From Huaxiibacter chinensis (GTDB lineage: Bacteria > Pseudomonadota > Gammaproteobacteria > Enterobacterales > Enterobacteriaceae), in the NCBI RefSeq assembly GCF_022171985.1, contig NZ_JAJVHF010000003.1:248001-312000 (forward strand): a stretch of 64,000 nt of DNA. The letters are read 5' to 3'. Shown here one piece after another: positions 10,021 to 20,838 of this stretch (positions within the stretch are counted from its first letter, which is position 1; every line of letters starts with the position of its first letter). The translations under genes and the position numbers were made by a program. Under the pieces are notes generated by a model that was not told where the DNA came from, searched no databases, and was given only the letters and a program-made list of their open reading frames with translations.

Positions 10021-10074
10021 TAGGTTATCAATCTGTAATTAGAAGATTGTTCTTTTGCACATAATGGAGCGGCT

Positions 10075-11373
10075 ATGCGTGTTGTCATACTGGGAAGTGG
10101 CGTAGTGGGTGTCACCAGCGCCTGGTATTTAAGTCAGGCTGGACATGACGTTACCGTCATCGATCGTGAGTCAGGACCTGCGCTTGAGACCAGCGCGGCC
10201 AACGCCGGGCAAATCTCTCCCGGCTATGCTGCTCCCTGGGCCGCGCCTGGCGTTCCGCTCAAGGCAATCAAATGGATGTTTCAGCGCCACGCGCCGCTGG
10301 CGATAAGCCTGGACGGGTCGCCGACTCAGCTTAAGTGGATGTGGCAAATGCTGCGTAACTGCGACACCCGCCACTACATGGAAAACAAAGGCCGCATGGT
10401 GCGGCTTGCGGAATACAGCCGTGACTGCCTGAAAGCGCTGCGTGCGTCGACCGGCATCCAGTATGAAGGCCGTCAGGGGGGCACGCTACAGCTTTTCCGT
10501 ACCGCGCAGCAGTATGAAAATGCAACCCGCGATATCACGGTTCTTGAAGAGGCGGGCGTACCTTACCAGCTGCTTGAGGCCAGCCAGCTGGCGCAGGTTG
10601 AACCGGCGCTGGCGGAAGTGGCGCATAAACTGACGGGCGGACTGCGGTTGCCTAATGACGAAACCGGCGACTGTCAGCTCTTTACCCAGCGTCTGGCGCA
10701 AATGTGCGAGCAGGCGGGCGTGACGTTCCGCTTCAATACGCCGGTGGACAAATTGCTGTCAGAAGGGGAAAAGATCTACGGCGTGAAGTGCGGGGAAGAG
10801 GTGATCAAAGCCGACGCCTACGTGATGGCCTTCGGATCGTATTCCACCGCCATGCTGAAAGGGATACTCGATATTCCGGTCTATCCGCTGAAAGGCTACT
10901 CGCTCACGATTCCGGTAAAAGAAGACAACGGCGCGCCTGTTTCCACTATCCTTGATGAAACCTACAAAATTGCGATTACCCGCTTTGACAACCGAATTCG
11001 TGTTGGCGGGATGGCCGAAATTGTTGGGTTTAATACGGAATTGCTGCAACCGCGTCGTGAAACGCTGGAAATGGTCGTACGCGATCTCTTCCCGCGTGGA
11101 GGCGTCGTTGAACAGGCGACCTTCTGGACCGGGCTTCGCCCTATGACACCAGACGGCACCCCGATTGTCGGGCGTACGCCGTATAAGAATTTGTGGACCA
11201 ATACCGGTCACGGCACGCTGGGCTGGACAATGGCCTGCGGTTCGGGGCAGTTGTTGAGCGATTTGCTGTCAGGACGATCGCCTGCGATTCCATTTGATGA
11301 TTTAAGCGTGGCACGCTACCAGGCCGGGTTTACCCCCTCCCGGGCGCAACATCTGCATGGCGCGCATAACTAA
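10075..11373 (+). CDS. dadA: D-amino acid dehydrogenase
   Basis: 432-residue FAD enzyme, same length as E. coli DadA. The N-terminal dinucleotide fold [17 protein letters not shown] is followed by an acidic residue at the end of strand 2 (VTVID). It oxidises D-alanine and other D-amino acids to 2-oxo acids and passes electrons to the quinone pool at the inner membrane. The conserved [15 protein letters not shown] lies near the C-terminus. It forms an operon with dadX 12 bp downstream: the racemase makes D-Ala, the dehydrogenase burns it. Confidence 0.97.
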   Translation: MRVVILGSGVVGVTSAWYLSQAGHDVTVIDRESGPALETSAANAGQISPGYAAPWAAPGVPLKAIKWMFQRHAPLAISLDGSPTQLKWMWQMLRNCDTRHYMENKGRMVRLAEYSRDCLKALRASTGIQYEGRQGGTLQLFRTAQQYENATRDITVLEEAGVPYQLLEASQLAQVEPALAEVAHKLTGGLRLPNDETGDCQLFTQRLAQMCEQAGVTFRFNTPVDKLLSEGEKIYGVKCGEEVIKADAYVMAFGSYSTAMLKGILDIPVYPLKGYSLTIPVKEDNGAPVSTILDETYKIAITRFDNRIRVGGMAEIVGFNTELLQPRRETLEMVVRDLFPRGGVVEQATFWTGLRPMTPDGTPIVGRTPYKNLWTNTGHGTLGWTMACGSGQLLSDLLSGRSPAIPFDDLSVARYQAGFTPSRAQHLHGAHN

Positions 11374-11385
11374 CAAGGAGTCGTC

Positions 11386-12456
11386 ATGTCCCGTCCTATT
11401 CTGGCCCAGCTGGATTTGCAGGCGCTGAAAGCGAACCTGCAGGTAGTCCGCCGTGCTGCGCCAGGTTCCCGCGTCTGGTCTGTGGTCAAGGCCAACGCTT
11501 ACGGTCATGGTATTGACCGTATCTGGAGTGCGCTGAGCGGCACCGATGGTTTCGCCTTACTGAACCTGGAAGAAGCCATTCTGCTGCGCGATCGCGGCTG
11601 GAAAGGCCCCATTTTGCTGCTGGAGGGGTTCTTTCATGCCGATGAACTCCCCCTGCTCGACAAATATCGCCTGACCACCAGCGTGCACAGTAACTGGCAG
11701 ATCAAGGCATTGCAGAACGCAAAGTTGCACGCCCCGCTGGATATCTATCTGAAGGTCAATAGCGGCATGAACCGACTGGGCTTTCAGCCAGACCGGGTGC
11801 ACACGGTCTGGCAGCAGCTACGAGCAGCGCAGAACGTCGGGGAAATCACCCTGATGGCACACTTTGCCGACGCCGAAAAACCAGAGGGTATCGACGAGGC
11901 GATGGTACGCGTGGAACAGGCGGCGGAAGGGCTGGACGGCCCACGTTCGCTGTCGAATTCAGCTGCCACGCTCTGGCATCCGGAAGCGCACTTTGACTGG
12001 GTGCGTCCCGGTATCATTCTCTACGGCGCATCGCCGTCCGGCCTCTGGCAGGATGTGGCGAATAGCGGCCTCAGGCCGGTGATGACCCTGCGCAGTGAAA
12101 TTATCGCGATTCAGACGCTGAAAGCCGGGAGTACGGTGGGCTATGGCAGCCGTTATCGTGCCTCGGGCGAGCAGCGTATCGGAATAGTGGCAGGCGGTTA
12201 TGCCGACGGGTATCCACGCATAGCGCCGACCGGTACGCCGGTGTGGATCGACGGCGTGCGCACGGGCACCGTAGGCACTGTTTCCATGGATATGATGGCC
12301 GTTGATTTAACCCCTTGTCCGCAGGCGGGGATTGGTTCGCCGGTGGAGCTGTGGGGCAACGAGGTCAAAATTGATGATGTGGCTGCCGCGGCCGGCACCG
12401 TGGGCTATGAACTGATGTGCGCCCTGGCACCGCGCGTGCCGGTAGTTACGGTGTGA
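11386..12456 (+). CDS. dadX: Catabolic alanine racemase
   Basis: 356-residue PLP enzyme that converts L-alanine to D-alanine for DadA. The PLP lysine is Lys35 in [10 protein letters not shown]. The opposing catalytic tyrosine lies in [10 protein letters not shown]. The ribosome-binding site AAGGAG precedes the ATG. The beta/alpha barrel and C-terminal beta domain are complete. Co-transcribed with dadA and followed by a terminator. Confidence 0.96.
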   Translation: MSRPILAQLDLQALKANLQVVRRAAPGSRVWSVVKANAYGHGIDRIWSALSGTDGFALLNLEEAILLRDRGWKGPILLLEGFFHADELPLLDKYRLTTSVHSNWQIKALQNAKLHAPLDIYLKVNSGMNRLGFQPDRVHTVWQQLRAAQNVGEITLMAHFADAEKPEGIDEAMVRVEQAAEGLDGPRSLSNSAATLWHPEAHFDWVRPGIILYGASPSGLWQDVANSGLRPVMTLRSEIIAIQTLKAGSTVGYGSRYRASGEQRIGIVAGGYADGYPRIAPTGTPVWIDGVRTGTVGTVSMDMMAVDLTPCPQAGIGSPVELWGNEVKIDDVAAAAGTVGYELMCALAPRVPVVTV

Positions 12457-12465
12457 CAAGACGCT

Positions 12466-12489
12466 GCCGGGTCCTGTGACCCGGCTTTT
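12466..12489 (+). terminator. Terminator of dadAX
   Basis: 8-bp stem GCCGGGTC / GACCCGGC with a CTGT loop, then four T, 9 bp after the dadX stop. It lies between converging dadX and cvrA. Confidence 0.75.
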
Positions 12490-12516
12490 ATTTCCAGAAG
12501 GGCGCCCCCGGAAGGA

Positions 12517-14268
<1,752 letters not shown>

Positions 14269-14347
14269 TCAATGTTGTCACTGTTACTAAAACCCTAACA
14301 TAATAACAACAGTAGCAATGTTTTATTGAGGTGGTTTAACGGCTTTT

Positions 14348-15262
14348 TTATGCCTTTAAGACAGGATGACCCTGTATGGTTAAGCGGGTGCCGCTGCGAT
14401 CGTGCGATAAGCTGGCTTGCGCCCCCAGCGGCAGTGTCACCGTTTGCTGCTCATGACCGAATGCCAGCCCGGTAATCACCGGAATATCCAGCCGCGAACG
14501 GATGAAATCGATCATGGTCTCCAGGGTATATCCTGCATCGTAATCATTTGGCAGCGCACCGCTAAAGCTGCCCAGCACGATGGCAGACTGACGCGCCAGA
14601 ATGCCCGCATGGTAAAGCTGCAACAGCATCCGCTCCACGCGGAACGGGTGCTCGTTGATATCTTCAAGGACCAGAATGCCGTTCTCAATTTCCGGTAACC
14701 ACGGCGTGCCGATAAGGGACGTCAGCATCGCCAGGTTGCCGCCCCACAACTGGCCTTCGCATGACCAGTCTGGCCCCTGTCCTTGCCACTCAATGTTCAG
14801 AACCGGATTGCGTAAGGCACGCCAGAAATGTTCCTGAGTAAATGCGTCCAGCTCGGGTGCGCCAAAATTGCCCGCCAGCATCGGGCCGCTGAAGGTAATC
14901 ACATTATGCAACGCCAATAAGCCCAGCTGAATGACCGTAAAATCGCTGTGCCCGCATATCAGCAACGGCTGCTGCTGTTGACGTTTTGCCAGACCCGCCC
15001 AGTCAATGCTTTCCAGCAACCGGCTGGCACCGTACCCGCCGCGGACGGCCAGCACGATATTATCCTCACCCTGCAAATTAACCAGACTGTTGATATCTTT
15101 CAGTCTCTGCGCCTCAGTACCGGCAAATCGCTCAAGCCGACGGGGAATCACCGCCTGACGGGATACCGCATGACCGAGATCCTCCAGACGTTGAACGCCG
15201 CGCTGTGCGGCGTCCTGGTTAATGCAGTAACCGGACGGAGCGATAAGATGAATCTGAGACAT
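14348..15262 (-). CDS. ldcA: Muramoyltetrapeptide carboxypeptidase (L,D-carboxypeptidase)
   Basis: 304-residue cytoplasmic S66-family serine peptidase that removes the terminal D-Ala from murein tetrapeptides during peptidoglycan recycling. The nucleophile is the Ser in LLICGHSDFT. The acidic and histidine partners lie in the C-terminal half (LVLEDINEHPFRVERM and TGLAFGHEQQ). It is divergent from the murein transglycosylase emtA, with which it shares the recycling pathway. Confidence 0.95.
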   Translation of the reverse strand: MSQIHLIAPSGYCINQDAAQRGVQRLEDLGHAVSRQAVIPRRLERFAGTEAQRLKDINSLVNLQGEDNIVLAVRGGYGASRLLESIDWAGLAKRQQQQPLLICGHSDFTVIQLGLLALHNVITFSGPMLAGNFGAPELDAFTQEHFWRALRNPVLNIEWQGQGPDWSCEGQLWGGNLAMLTSLIGTPWLPEIENGILVLEDINEHPFRVERMLLQLYHAGILARQSAIVLGSFSGALPNDYDAGYTLETMIDFIRSRLDIPVITGLAFGHEQQTVTLPLGAQASLSHDRSGTRLTIQGHPVLKA

Positions 15263-15370
15263 GGCAAATCCTTGCTGAATGAGAAACTAAATGTCTATAT
15301 CATGCCGCGTATACACGGCCTCCTCAAGGGGGCTGCGTCACCGCGATGACCGGCTATAAGGATAGATGAC

Positions 15371-15982
15371 GTGAAATTGAGATGGTTTGCTTTTTTAGTG
15401 GTGTTGCTGGCGGGCTGTAGTAGTAAAAAAGACTACCAGAACCCACCATGGAACCCGGAAGTTCCGGTAAAACGGGCAATGCAGTGGATGCCCATCAGCG
15501 AAAAAGCCGGTAAAGCCTGGGGCGTCAGCCCTCGACTGATAACGGCTATCATTGCGGTGGAGTCAGGCGGAAACCCGACGCTGGTCAGTAAATCGAATGC
15601 CGTGGGTCTGATGCAGTTAAAGGCGTCGACGGCGGGTAAAGAGGTCTATCGCTATATGGGCTGGCGCGGTCAACCCTCAACCAGCGAGCTGAAAAATCCT
15701 GAGCGCAATATCTCCATGGGCACGGCGTATCTGAGCATTCTGGAGCATGGCATCCTGAAAGGCATTGAAGATCCCGAGGTCATGCAATACGCGCTGGTGG
15801 TCTCTTATGTGAACGGTGCCGGGGCGTTGTTACGGACCTTCTCATCGGATCGTAAAGAGGCCATTGAAGAGATTAACGACATGAACAAAGATGAGTTCGT
15901 GGAGCATGTGGCGAAAAACCACCCTGCGCCACAGGCGCCACGCTATATCTGGAAAGTCCAGAAAGCGATGGACGCCATGTAG
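15371..15982 (+). CDS. emtA: Membrane-bound endolytic murein transglycosylase EmtA
   Basis: 203-residue lipoprotein. The signal peptide ends in the lipobox LLAGC, so Cys16 is the lipidated residue. The catalytic acid is Glu64 in AVESGGNP, followed by the SLT motif GLMQLKAST. It cleaves glycan strands internally, giving 1,6-anhydromuropeptides. The start is GTG, 15371, preceded by AAGGATAG. The length equals E. coli EmtA (MltE). Confidence 0.95.
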   Translation: MKLRWFAFLVVLLAGCSSKKDYQNPPWNPEVPVKRAMQWMPISEKAGKAWGVSPRLITAIIAVESGGNPTLVSKSNAVGLMQLKASTAGKEVYRYMGWRGQPSTSELKNPERNISMGTAYLSILEHGILKGIEDPEVMQYALVVSYVNGAGALLRTFSSDRKEAIEEINDMNKDEFVEHVAKNHPAPQAPRYIWKVQKAMDAM

Positions 15983-15988
15983 TCTTCA

Positions 15989-16019
15989 TGCCGGGCAGCG
16001 GCAGGCTGTCCGGCTTCTT
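15989..16019 (+). terminator. Imperfect hairpin between emtA and ycgR
   Basis: GCCGG...CCGGC-type hairpin (15989-16013) followed by TTCTTTC, between the converging emtA and ycgR stops. The pairing is imperfect, so this is a moderate call. Confidence 0.45.
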
Positions 16020-16751
16020 TCACAGCACTTTATTCGCTCTTTCCCGCGCTTCTCTTTCCAGTGAGAAAATAATTCGCTGAAGTTCGCGTTCGGCCCCGGG
16101 CCCCACGTTGAGGAATCGGAAGCTCAGGCGCGGTGTGGAAATGGTTTCATTTTTGCTGTCCACCACCTTGCGTTCACTGATGGCAATCAGCTGCGCATCA
16201 AAGTAGAAGCGTCCCCATCCGCCCATATCCAGCTCAATCTGAGAAAAACGCATTCCTTCAACCAGACCTTCTGGTCTTGCCGTGTCCATCAGGGCGCCCA
16301 TGCCGCCGAGTGAAAGATCGAACAGGCGAAAACGAAACTCTCGCTTATCCGGCATTTTAGCTTTGCAAAAATAGGCCGGGTGGAGCGGGGCGCTAATGCG
16401 AAAATACTCGCGGCGCTGGATAAACCACAGGCTGTCAGGCAACGGCATTTTAAATGCGGGCAGGTTCTGGTAGGTAATCTGCTCTACCTTCGGCACCACG
16501 AACTCCACTTTCGCGCCCATGGTCTCTGCCAGAACCGAGATATTCTCCCCGCGAAGCACCGCGCGATTCTCATAGTCCTGGCTGCCAAGATCGATGATCA
16601 GGCGTTCAGGGCTGGCATCCAGGATCTTGCTGATGAACTGATGGGAGGACCAACTGACACGAACCGGTACATCGCCCTTTTGCAGGTCTCGTAATACCCC
16701 TAATACAGCCAGCGGATTTTGCTTCAGGAACTGCTCACTGTAATTACTCAC
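16020..16751 (-). CDS. ycgR: Flagellar brake protein YcgR
   Basis: 243-residue c-di-GMP effector that slows and biases the flagellar motor. N-terminal YcgR domain (about 1-110), then a PilZ domain with the two c-di-GMP motifs: RREYFR and DLSLGGMG. The frame is open to 16784; I chose GTG 16751 because VSNYSEQFLKQN aligns with E. coli MSHYHEQFLKQN and GAGGAG lies 9 nt upstream. A sigma-28 promoter precedes it, tying it to the flagellar regulon. Confidence 0.93.
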   Translation of the reverse strand: MSNYSEQFLKQNPLAVLGVLRDLQKGDVPVRVSWSSHQFISKILDASPERLIIDLGSQDYENRAVLRGENISVLAETMGAKVEFVVPKVEQITYQNLPAFKMPLPDSLWFIQRREYFRISAPLHPAYFCKAKMPDKREFRFRLFDLSLGGMGALMDTARPEGLVEGMRFSQIELDMGGWGRFYFDAQLIAISERKVVDSKNETISTPRLSFRFLNVGPGAERELQRIIFSLEREARERANKVL

Positions 16752-16791
16752 GCCGAAAGGCTCCTCGATAGTCTGACAGATCATCCCTGAA

Positions 16792-16818
16792 GTATCGGCA
16801 ACGGTGAGCAGAACTTAA
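16792..16818 (-). promoter_or_regulatory. Sigma-28 (FliA) promoter of ycgR
   Basis: Minus strand: TTAAGTTC, exactly 11 bp, GCCGATAC. The consensus is TAAAGTTT-N11-GCCGATAA. The -10 lies 41 bp before the GTG start. E. coli ycgR is a class 3 flagellar gene, which agrees. Confidence 0.85.
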
Positions 16819-16892
16819 TATAAATCGGCGAATTTTTTTTACCCTTGCGCAGAATAAACCGGACGAGAAGACGCTGATTTCTGAAGGGTGAC

Positions 16893-16900
16893 CTATACTT
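16893..16900 (+). promoter_or_regulatory. Possible sigma-S type -10 for ymgE
   Basis: CTATACTT fits the sigma-S extended -10 pattern (CTAYACTT). It is 58 bp before the ymgE start; no clear -35. Stress control of YmgE-like proteins is plausible but unproven here. Confidence 0.45.
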
Positions 16901-16957
16901 AACTCACTTGTGCGAAAGGTATTTCGCGCTGCTATTCATCTGCAAGAGGGCATCGCT

Positions 16958-17212
16958 ATGGGTATTCTCGCCTGGATTGTTTTTGGTCTTATCGCCGGGG
17001 TTATCGCTAAATTCCTCATGCCTGGACGTGACGGAGGCGGCTTTATTCTGACCTGTATCCTTGGGGTTGTGGGTGCGGTCGTCGGCGGTTGGTTAGCCAC
17101 CATGTTTGGCATGGGGGGCGACGTTACCGGCTTCAATATGCAAAGTTTCCTGGTTGCCGTGGTGGGCGCCATTGTCGTCCTGCTGGTTTTCCGCTTGCTC
17201 AGACGAACCTGA
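16958..17212 (+). CDS. ymgE: GlsB/YeaQ/YmgE family small membrane protein
   Basis: 84 residues, same length as E. coli YmgE. Three hydrophobic segments with small-residue motifs (FGLIAGVIAKF, GVVGAVVGGWLATMFG, VVGAIVVLLVFRLLRR) mark the transglycosylase-associated family. The family name is historic; no enzymatic activity is established. AGAGGG 7 nt before ATG 16958 sets the start, although the frame opens at 16910. Confidence 0.92.
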   Translation: MGILAWIVFGLIAGVIAKFLMPGRDGGGFILTCILGVVGAVVGGWLATMFGMGGDVTGFNMQSFLVAVVGAIVVLLVFRLLRRT

Positions 17213-17223
17213 ACAACGTAAAA

Positions 17224-17251
17224 CGGCCCGCTAAGCGGGCCGTTTTTTTTG
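17224..17251 (+). terminator. Terminator between ymgE and treA
   Basis: 9-bp perfect stem ACGGCCCGC / GCGGGCCGT with a TAA loop, followed by eight T (17244-17251). An A-run precedes it, so it could also serve treA on the minus strand. Confidence 0.88.
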
Positions 17252-17297
17252 CCAGTCATCCACCCCTCTTTAAAGAGAAAGGCAGAAGCATACCGGA

Positions 17298-18980
17298 TTA
17301 GTGTGCCGCACTGGCGTTGGTCGCCGGGTCATCATTGGCTGCGGGCTGAGTCGTTGGCAGACTGTCGCACGGCTTCTCTTTCGGACAAACCGAGTCCAGC
17401 ATTTTGAGCGTCACGCCGTTGGTCCAGCCGAAGCCATCCTGTAACGGATACTCACCGCCGCCGCCGCCGGTCCCCGTTGTGGAGACGTCATATTTCTCGA
17501 CCAGTTTTTGCTCCCGATCGTAAGTATGTTGAACGTTAGTCAGGAAGCGCCAGGTGACGTCCATCGCCACCTTTTTATGCCCGTAGTTCTGCAACCCTTC
17601 AGCCGCCACCCACTGCAGCGGGGCCCAGCCATTCGGGGCATCCCATTGCTGACCGCTATTAATGGTCGTGGTAGTGACACCACCCGGCTTAAGCAGACGT
17701 GACGCGGTGGCTGCTGCCACCTTTTGGGCACGATCTTTCGATGCCGCATTGACGAACAGCGGATAGAGCGCGGCGGCAGTCAGCTGATTGCGCACTTTCT
17801 TGCTCTTCAAATCGTAATCGGCGTACCAGCCCTCTTTATCATTCCACAGATGGCTTTCCATCGCTTTCTGGCGGGCGCTGGCAAGCGCTTCATACCGACT
17901 GGCGCTGGCTGTGTCGCCACTTTCCTGGCTGGCTTTGGCCAGCAGTTTTTCCATCTTAAACATCAGGGCGTTCAAATCGACAGGGACAATGCTGGTGGTG
18001 CGGATCGTCCCAAGCTTTTGCGGATCGTCCATCCAGCGGGAGCTAAAGTCCCAGCCGGAGGCCGCCGCAGAGCGCAGATCACGGTAGATCTCTGTCGCCG
18101 GACGATCGGGGGTATTTTTTGCCGTGGTCACATCATCCAGCCAGGATTCCGGGCGCGGCGTATCCTTGTCATCCCAGTAGCGGTTGAGTATGGAACCATC
18201 GTCCAGTTTTACCACACGCTGATTAGCCTGCCCTGGCTGCAAGGCATCCACGCCTTCCATCCAGTAGGCGTACTCTTTTTCCATTTGTGGACGGTATTTT
18301 TTCAGCGCGTCGCTGTCGTGCGTTGCCAGCAGTTCTACCATCAGTGAGAAGAACGGTGGCTGTGAGCGGCTCAGGTAGTAGGTACGGTTCCCGTTGGGAA
18401 TATGGCCCCAGGCATCAATCTCATAGGCGAAGTTGGCAACCATATCGCTGATTTTATCCCAGTGACCACTCTCAGCCAGCCCTAACATGGTGAAGTAGCT
18501 ATCCCAGTAGTAGACCTCGCGAAAACGCCCGCCCGGCACAACGTAGGGTTTAGGCAGTGGCAGCAGGGAGTCCCATTTCCCGGCGGTATCGGTGGTACGC
18601 GTCAATACGGGCCAGAGACCGTCGATATGCTCGCGCAGGCTTTGCCCTGACGGGGGAACATATTTTTCCGCCTTAGCGGGCAGGGTGAAGTTCATTTCGA
18701 CAAAGTGGCGCAGATCAAAACCAGACTGGCTGTGCTGCATCCGGTAATCAGCGAGGATCATCAACGGATCGCTTTTAGGCACCGCGTCGGCGAAGGTTTT
18801 TTGATCGGGAAACAGTTTTGCGCTCTGGACATCGTTGAAAAGGGGGCCAAGTAAGATATCCGGCGAGGCCTGCGGTTGCGCGGCAGGGGTTTCCGCGTAG
18901 CTAAACGCAGTCATGCCGAGCAATGCCCCTCCCAGCGCAAGGTGTAACAGCGTAGGGCGGCGCAGTTGAGGTCTTATCAT
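17298..18980 (-). CDS. treA: Periplasmic trehalase
   Basis: 560-residue GH37 enzyme that splits external trehalose into two glucose molecules. The N-terminus (about 1-29, ending TAFSYA) is a Sec signal peptide. Both trehalase signatures are seen: [15 protein letters not shown] and [10 protein letters not shown], plus the Gly-rich [24 protein letters not shown] 6 nt before ATG 18980 selects this start over the upstream 19025. The low-complexity tail differs from E. coli. E. coli treA is induced by high osmolarity and in stationary phase. Confidence 0.95.
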   Translation of the reverse strand: MIRPQLRRPTLLHLALGGALLGMTAFSYAETPAAQPQASPDILLGPLFNDVQSAKLFPDQKTFADAVPKSDPLMILADYRMQHSQSGFDLRHFVEMNFTLPAKAEKYVPPSGQSLREHIDGLWPVLTRTTDTAGKWDSLLPLPKPYVVPGGRFREVYYWDSYFTMLGLAESGHWDKISDMVANFAYEIDAWGHIPNGNRTYYLSRSQPPFFSLMVELLATHDSDALKKYRPQMEKEYAYWMEGVDALQPGQANQRVVKLDDGSILNRYWDDKDTPRPESWLDDVTTAKNTPDRPATEIYRDLRSAAASGWDFSSRWMDDPQKLGTIRTTSIVPVDLNALMFKMEKLLAKASQESGDTASASRYEALASARQKAMESHLWNDKEGWYADYDLKSKKVRNQLTAAALYPLFVNAASKDRAQKVAAATASRLLKPGGVTTTTINSGQQWDAPNGWAPLQWVAAEGLQNYGHKKVAMDVTWRFLTNVQHTYDREQKLVEKYDVSTTGTGGGGGEYPLQDGFGWTNGVTLKMLDSVCPKEKPCDSLPTTQPAANDDPATNASAAH

Positions 18981-19417
18981 CGTTGTTCTCCTTTGTTTGC
19001 TTAGCAGCGTGACCGCTGTCGTCAATCACCTGAAAACCTTAGCCGAATATTGACCATTTCGCGTGGCGAATAGCCCATTTTGCGCAGAACCAGACAATTT
19101 ACCGGCGGAGTGAACGCGCTGAGGAGAGGGGCATTTATTATTCACGTCTATAGTTTTAATTTTCCGATAAATATTTAGAATTATATTCATCCAAATTACT
19201 TATTAAGTAAGTGCGTTATTCCGACCTCGTCTAATAAATACTGTGATCTTAATGGGCTAATTAAAACTTGTCTTGCGCAAAACGATTTATCCCGATCACA
19301 TTAGTTAAAAAACGTAATACTTAAATAAAAAAACATAATAGACCCTCAGAGTGGGTTTAGGCGAAATAGCCAGGCTTGACCTTGAGCTTTATAACATTAT
19401 TCATCAGGATGGAATCT
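18981..19417. other. AT-rich divergent region between treA and the glycoporin
   Basis: 437 bp with no supported gene. The half next to the porin (19130-19380) is markedly AT-rich. CATAAT at 19334-19339 could be a porin -10, and GATCACATT at 19294-19302 is a good right half of a CRP site with a poor left half. The treA-proximal part shows no promoter I could name. Such a long leader suggests the porin is regulated. Confidence 0.5.
19283..19304 (+). promoter_or_regulatory. Possible CRP site before the glycoporin
   Basis: The right half GATCACATT (19294-19302) matches the CRP consensus; the left half does not. The centre would be about 52 bp before a start predicted from CATAAT at 19334. Weak, but CRP control would suit a sugar porin. 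Confidence 0.28.
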
Positions 19418-20800
19418 ATGAGAGTAAAATACCTTGCTCTGCTTATGAGTTCTTTTTTTGCCACTGGGGTGATGGCGGCAAAAAGTACGGTGAGCCTTGA
19501 AGAAAAACTTGCACAGCTGGAAGCGCGTCTGGAAAGTGCCGAAAGCCGCGCCGCGAATGCCGAAGCGCAGATACAGGCGATACAGCATCAGCAAACCACG
19601 CAGGCGCAAAGCGCACCTACCGTGGCGGTGGAGTCCATTGAGCCGGTCACCCCCCCGGCAGTGCCGAAACTGTCGCTGTCAGGTTATGGTGATATTAAAT
19701 TTTATGGGGATGTCGAAATTAATATGGATGCGGCCAGTAAAACGGGCGCATTAACGTCGATAAAAACGACGGCAAATGATGACTGGGCATCAGGTGGACA
19801 TGAACGCTGGGATCTTAACGGGCGTATTTTATTAGGCTTTGATGGCTATCGCCGAATGGAAGATGGAAATTACGCCGGGTTCTCTGTTCAACCTTTAGGG
19901 GATTTGACCGGAACCATGTTCCTCGATGACGCGACATTCTTCTTTGGCAACGAAAATAACTGGCAAATTAAGGTCGGTCGCTTCGAAGCCTATGATATGT
20001 TCCCGCTCAATCAGGATACCTTTATTGAGTATTCCGGTAATACGGCTGACGATCTGTACAGCGACGGATACGGTTATATCTATATGATGAAAGAGGGGCG
20101 CGGGCGTAGCGACAACGGCGGCAATTTCATGATGAGTAAAACCATCGATAACTGGTATTTTGAGGTGAATACCCTGCTTGAAGACGGCAGCAAGCTGTTC
20201 GTCGATCAGAAATACCATGGCGTCGATCTGGAAAACGATAAGAACGTGGCGTACGTGCGTCCGATTATTGCCTGGCAGGGAGATACCTTCTCCGCCGCGG
20301 TGGGGATGGAGACGAACCTCGTCAATAATGCCTATGGTTATTATGATAACTCGGGTCAATGGGTCGATCAGTCCGATCGTACCGGTTATGGCCTGACCAT
20401 GACCTGGAACGGGCAGAAAAATGACCCTGACAACGGCGTGGTGGTGAATGCAAGTTCCGCCTACCTCGACGCCACAGATGAAACCAACTTTACGACGGGT
20501 ATTAACGCCTTATGGCGTAATTTCGAACTGGGTTATATCTACACCCATAACGAAATCGATGAATTCAATACCACAAATTTTGATGCCGATTGCGATAACG
20601 ACTGCTGGGTCACCGATCCGGGTGATTACGATATTCACACCATTCACACGTCCTACCTTTTCCCGAACGTGATGAAAATGAAAAACTTCAATATCTATCT
20701 CGGGGCCTATGCCTCCTGGGTTGAATCCAATCCAAAAGAGGGTGAGTCCTACAACGACGATCGCTACGGGGGTCGTGTGCGCTTCAAGTATTACTTCTGA
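19418..20800 (+). CDS. RafY-like carbohydrate porin
   Basis: 460-residue outer-membrane protein. Signal peptide 1-20 (ending GVMA), then a predicted coiled coil (about 26-62, EEKLAQLEARLESAESR) and a Pro-rich linker, as in sugar porins with an N-terminal periplasmic extension. The barrel begins at LSLSGYGDIKFYGD and ends in phenylalanine (RVRFKYYF), the outer-membrane assembly signal. A Cys pair in DADCDNDCW may form a loop disulfide. AGGA 8 nt before ATG 19418 supports the start. I judge it closest to the RafY glycoporin group from its overall pattern; the sugar is unknown. No transporter or hydrolase for an oligosaccharide is adjacent except divergent treA. Confidence 0.68.
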   Translation: MRVKYLALLMSSFFATGVMAAKSTVSLEEKLAQLEARLESAESRAANAEAQIQAIQHQQTTQAQSAPTVAVESIEPVTPPAVPKLSLSGYGDIKFYGDVEINMDAASKTGALTSIKTTANDDWASGGHERWDLNGRILLGFDGYRRMEDGNYAGFSVQPLGDLTGTMFLDDATFFFGNENNWQIKVGRFEAYDMFPLNQDTFIEYSGNTADDLYSDGYGYIYMMKEGRGRSDNGGNFMMSKTIDNWYFEVNTLLEDGSKLFVDQKYHGVDLENDKNVAYVRPIIAWQGDTFSAAVGMETNLVNNAYGYYDNSGQWVDQSDRTGYGLTMTWNGQKNDPDNGVVVNASSAYLDATDETNFTTGINALWRNFELGYIYTHNEIDEFNTTNFDADCDNDCWVTDPGDYDIHTIHTSYLFPNVMKMKNFNIYLGAYASWVESNPKEGESYNDDRYGGRVRFKYYF

Positions 20801-20809
20801 TGAAAGAAC

Positions 20810-20835
20810 GGTCAGGCTTCGGCAGAAGCCTGACC
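20810..20835. terminator. Hairpin between the porin and the YdeP-like gene
   Basis: An 11-bp perfect stem GGTCAGGCTTC / GAAGCCTGACC with a GGCA loop, 9 bp after the porin stop and 3 bp after the stop of the converging gene. There is no good U-run on either strand (minus: GTTCTTTC), so termination strength is uncertain. Confidence 0.6.
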
Positions 20836-20838
20836 GGA

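Larger units (their letters stand above)
9754..10074. other. Divergent ycgB-dadA intergenic region
   Basis: 321 bp between divergent genes. The dadA-proximal part is AT-rich and holds the CRP site, -10 and inverted repeat listed separately. The ycgB-proximal part (9754-9960) must contain the ycgB promoter, but I could not pick one with confidence. No small ORF with a good ribosome-binding site was seen. Confidence 0.6.

Noticed and set aside
19140..19380. AT-rich stretch as an integration scar or attachment site
   Set aside because: No direct repeat, tRNA end, integrase or transposase found; AT richness alone is expected in a regulated upstream region.
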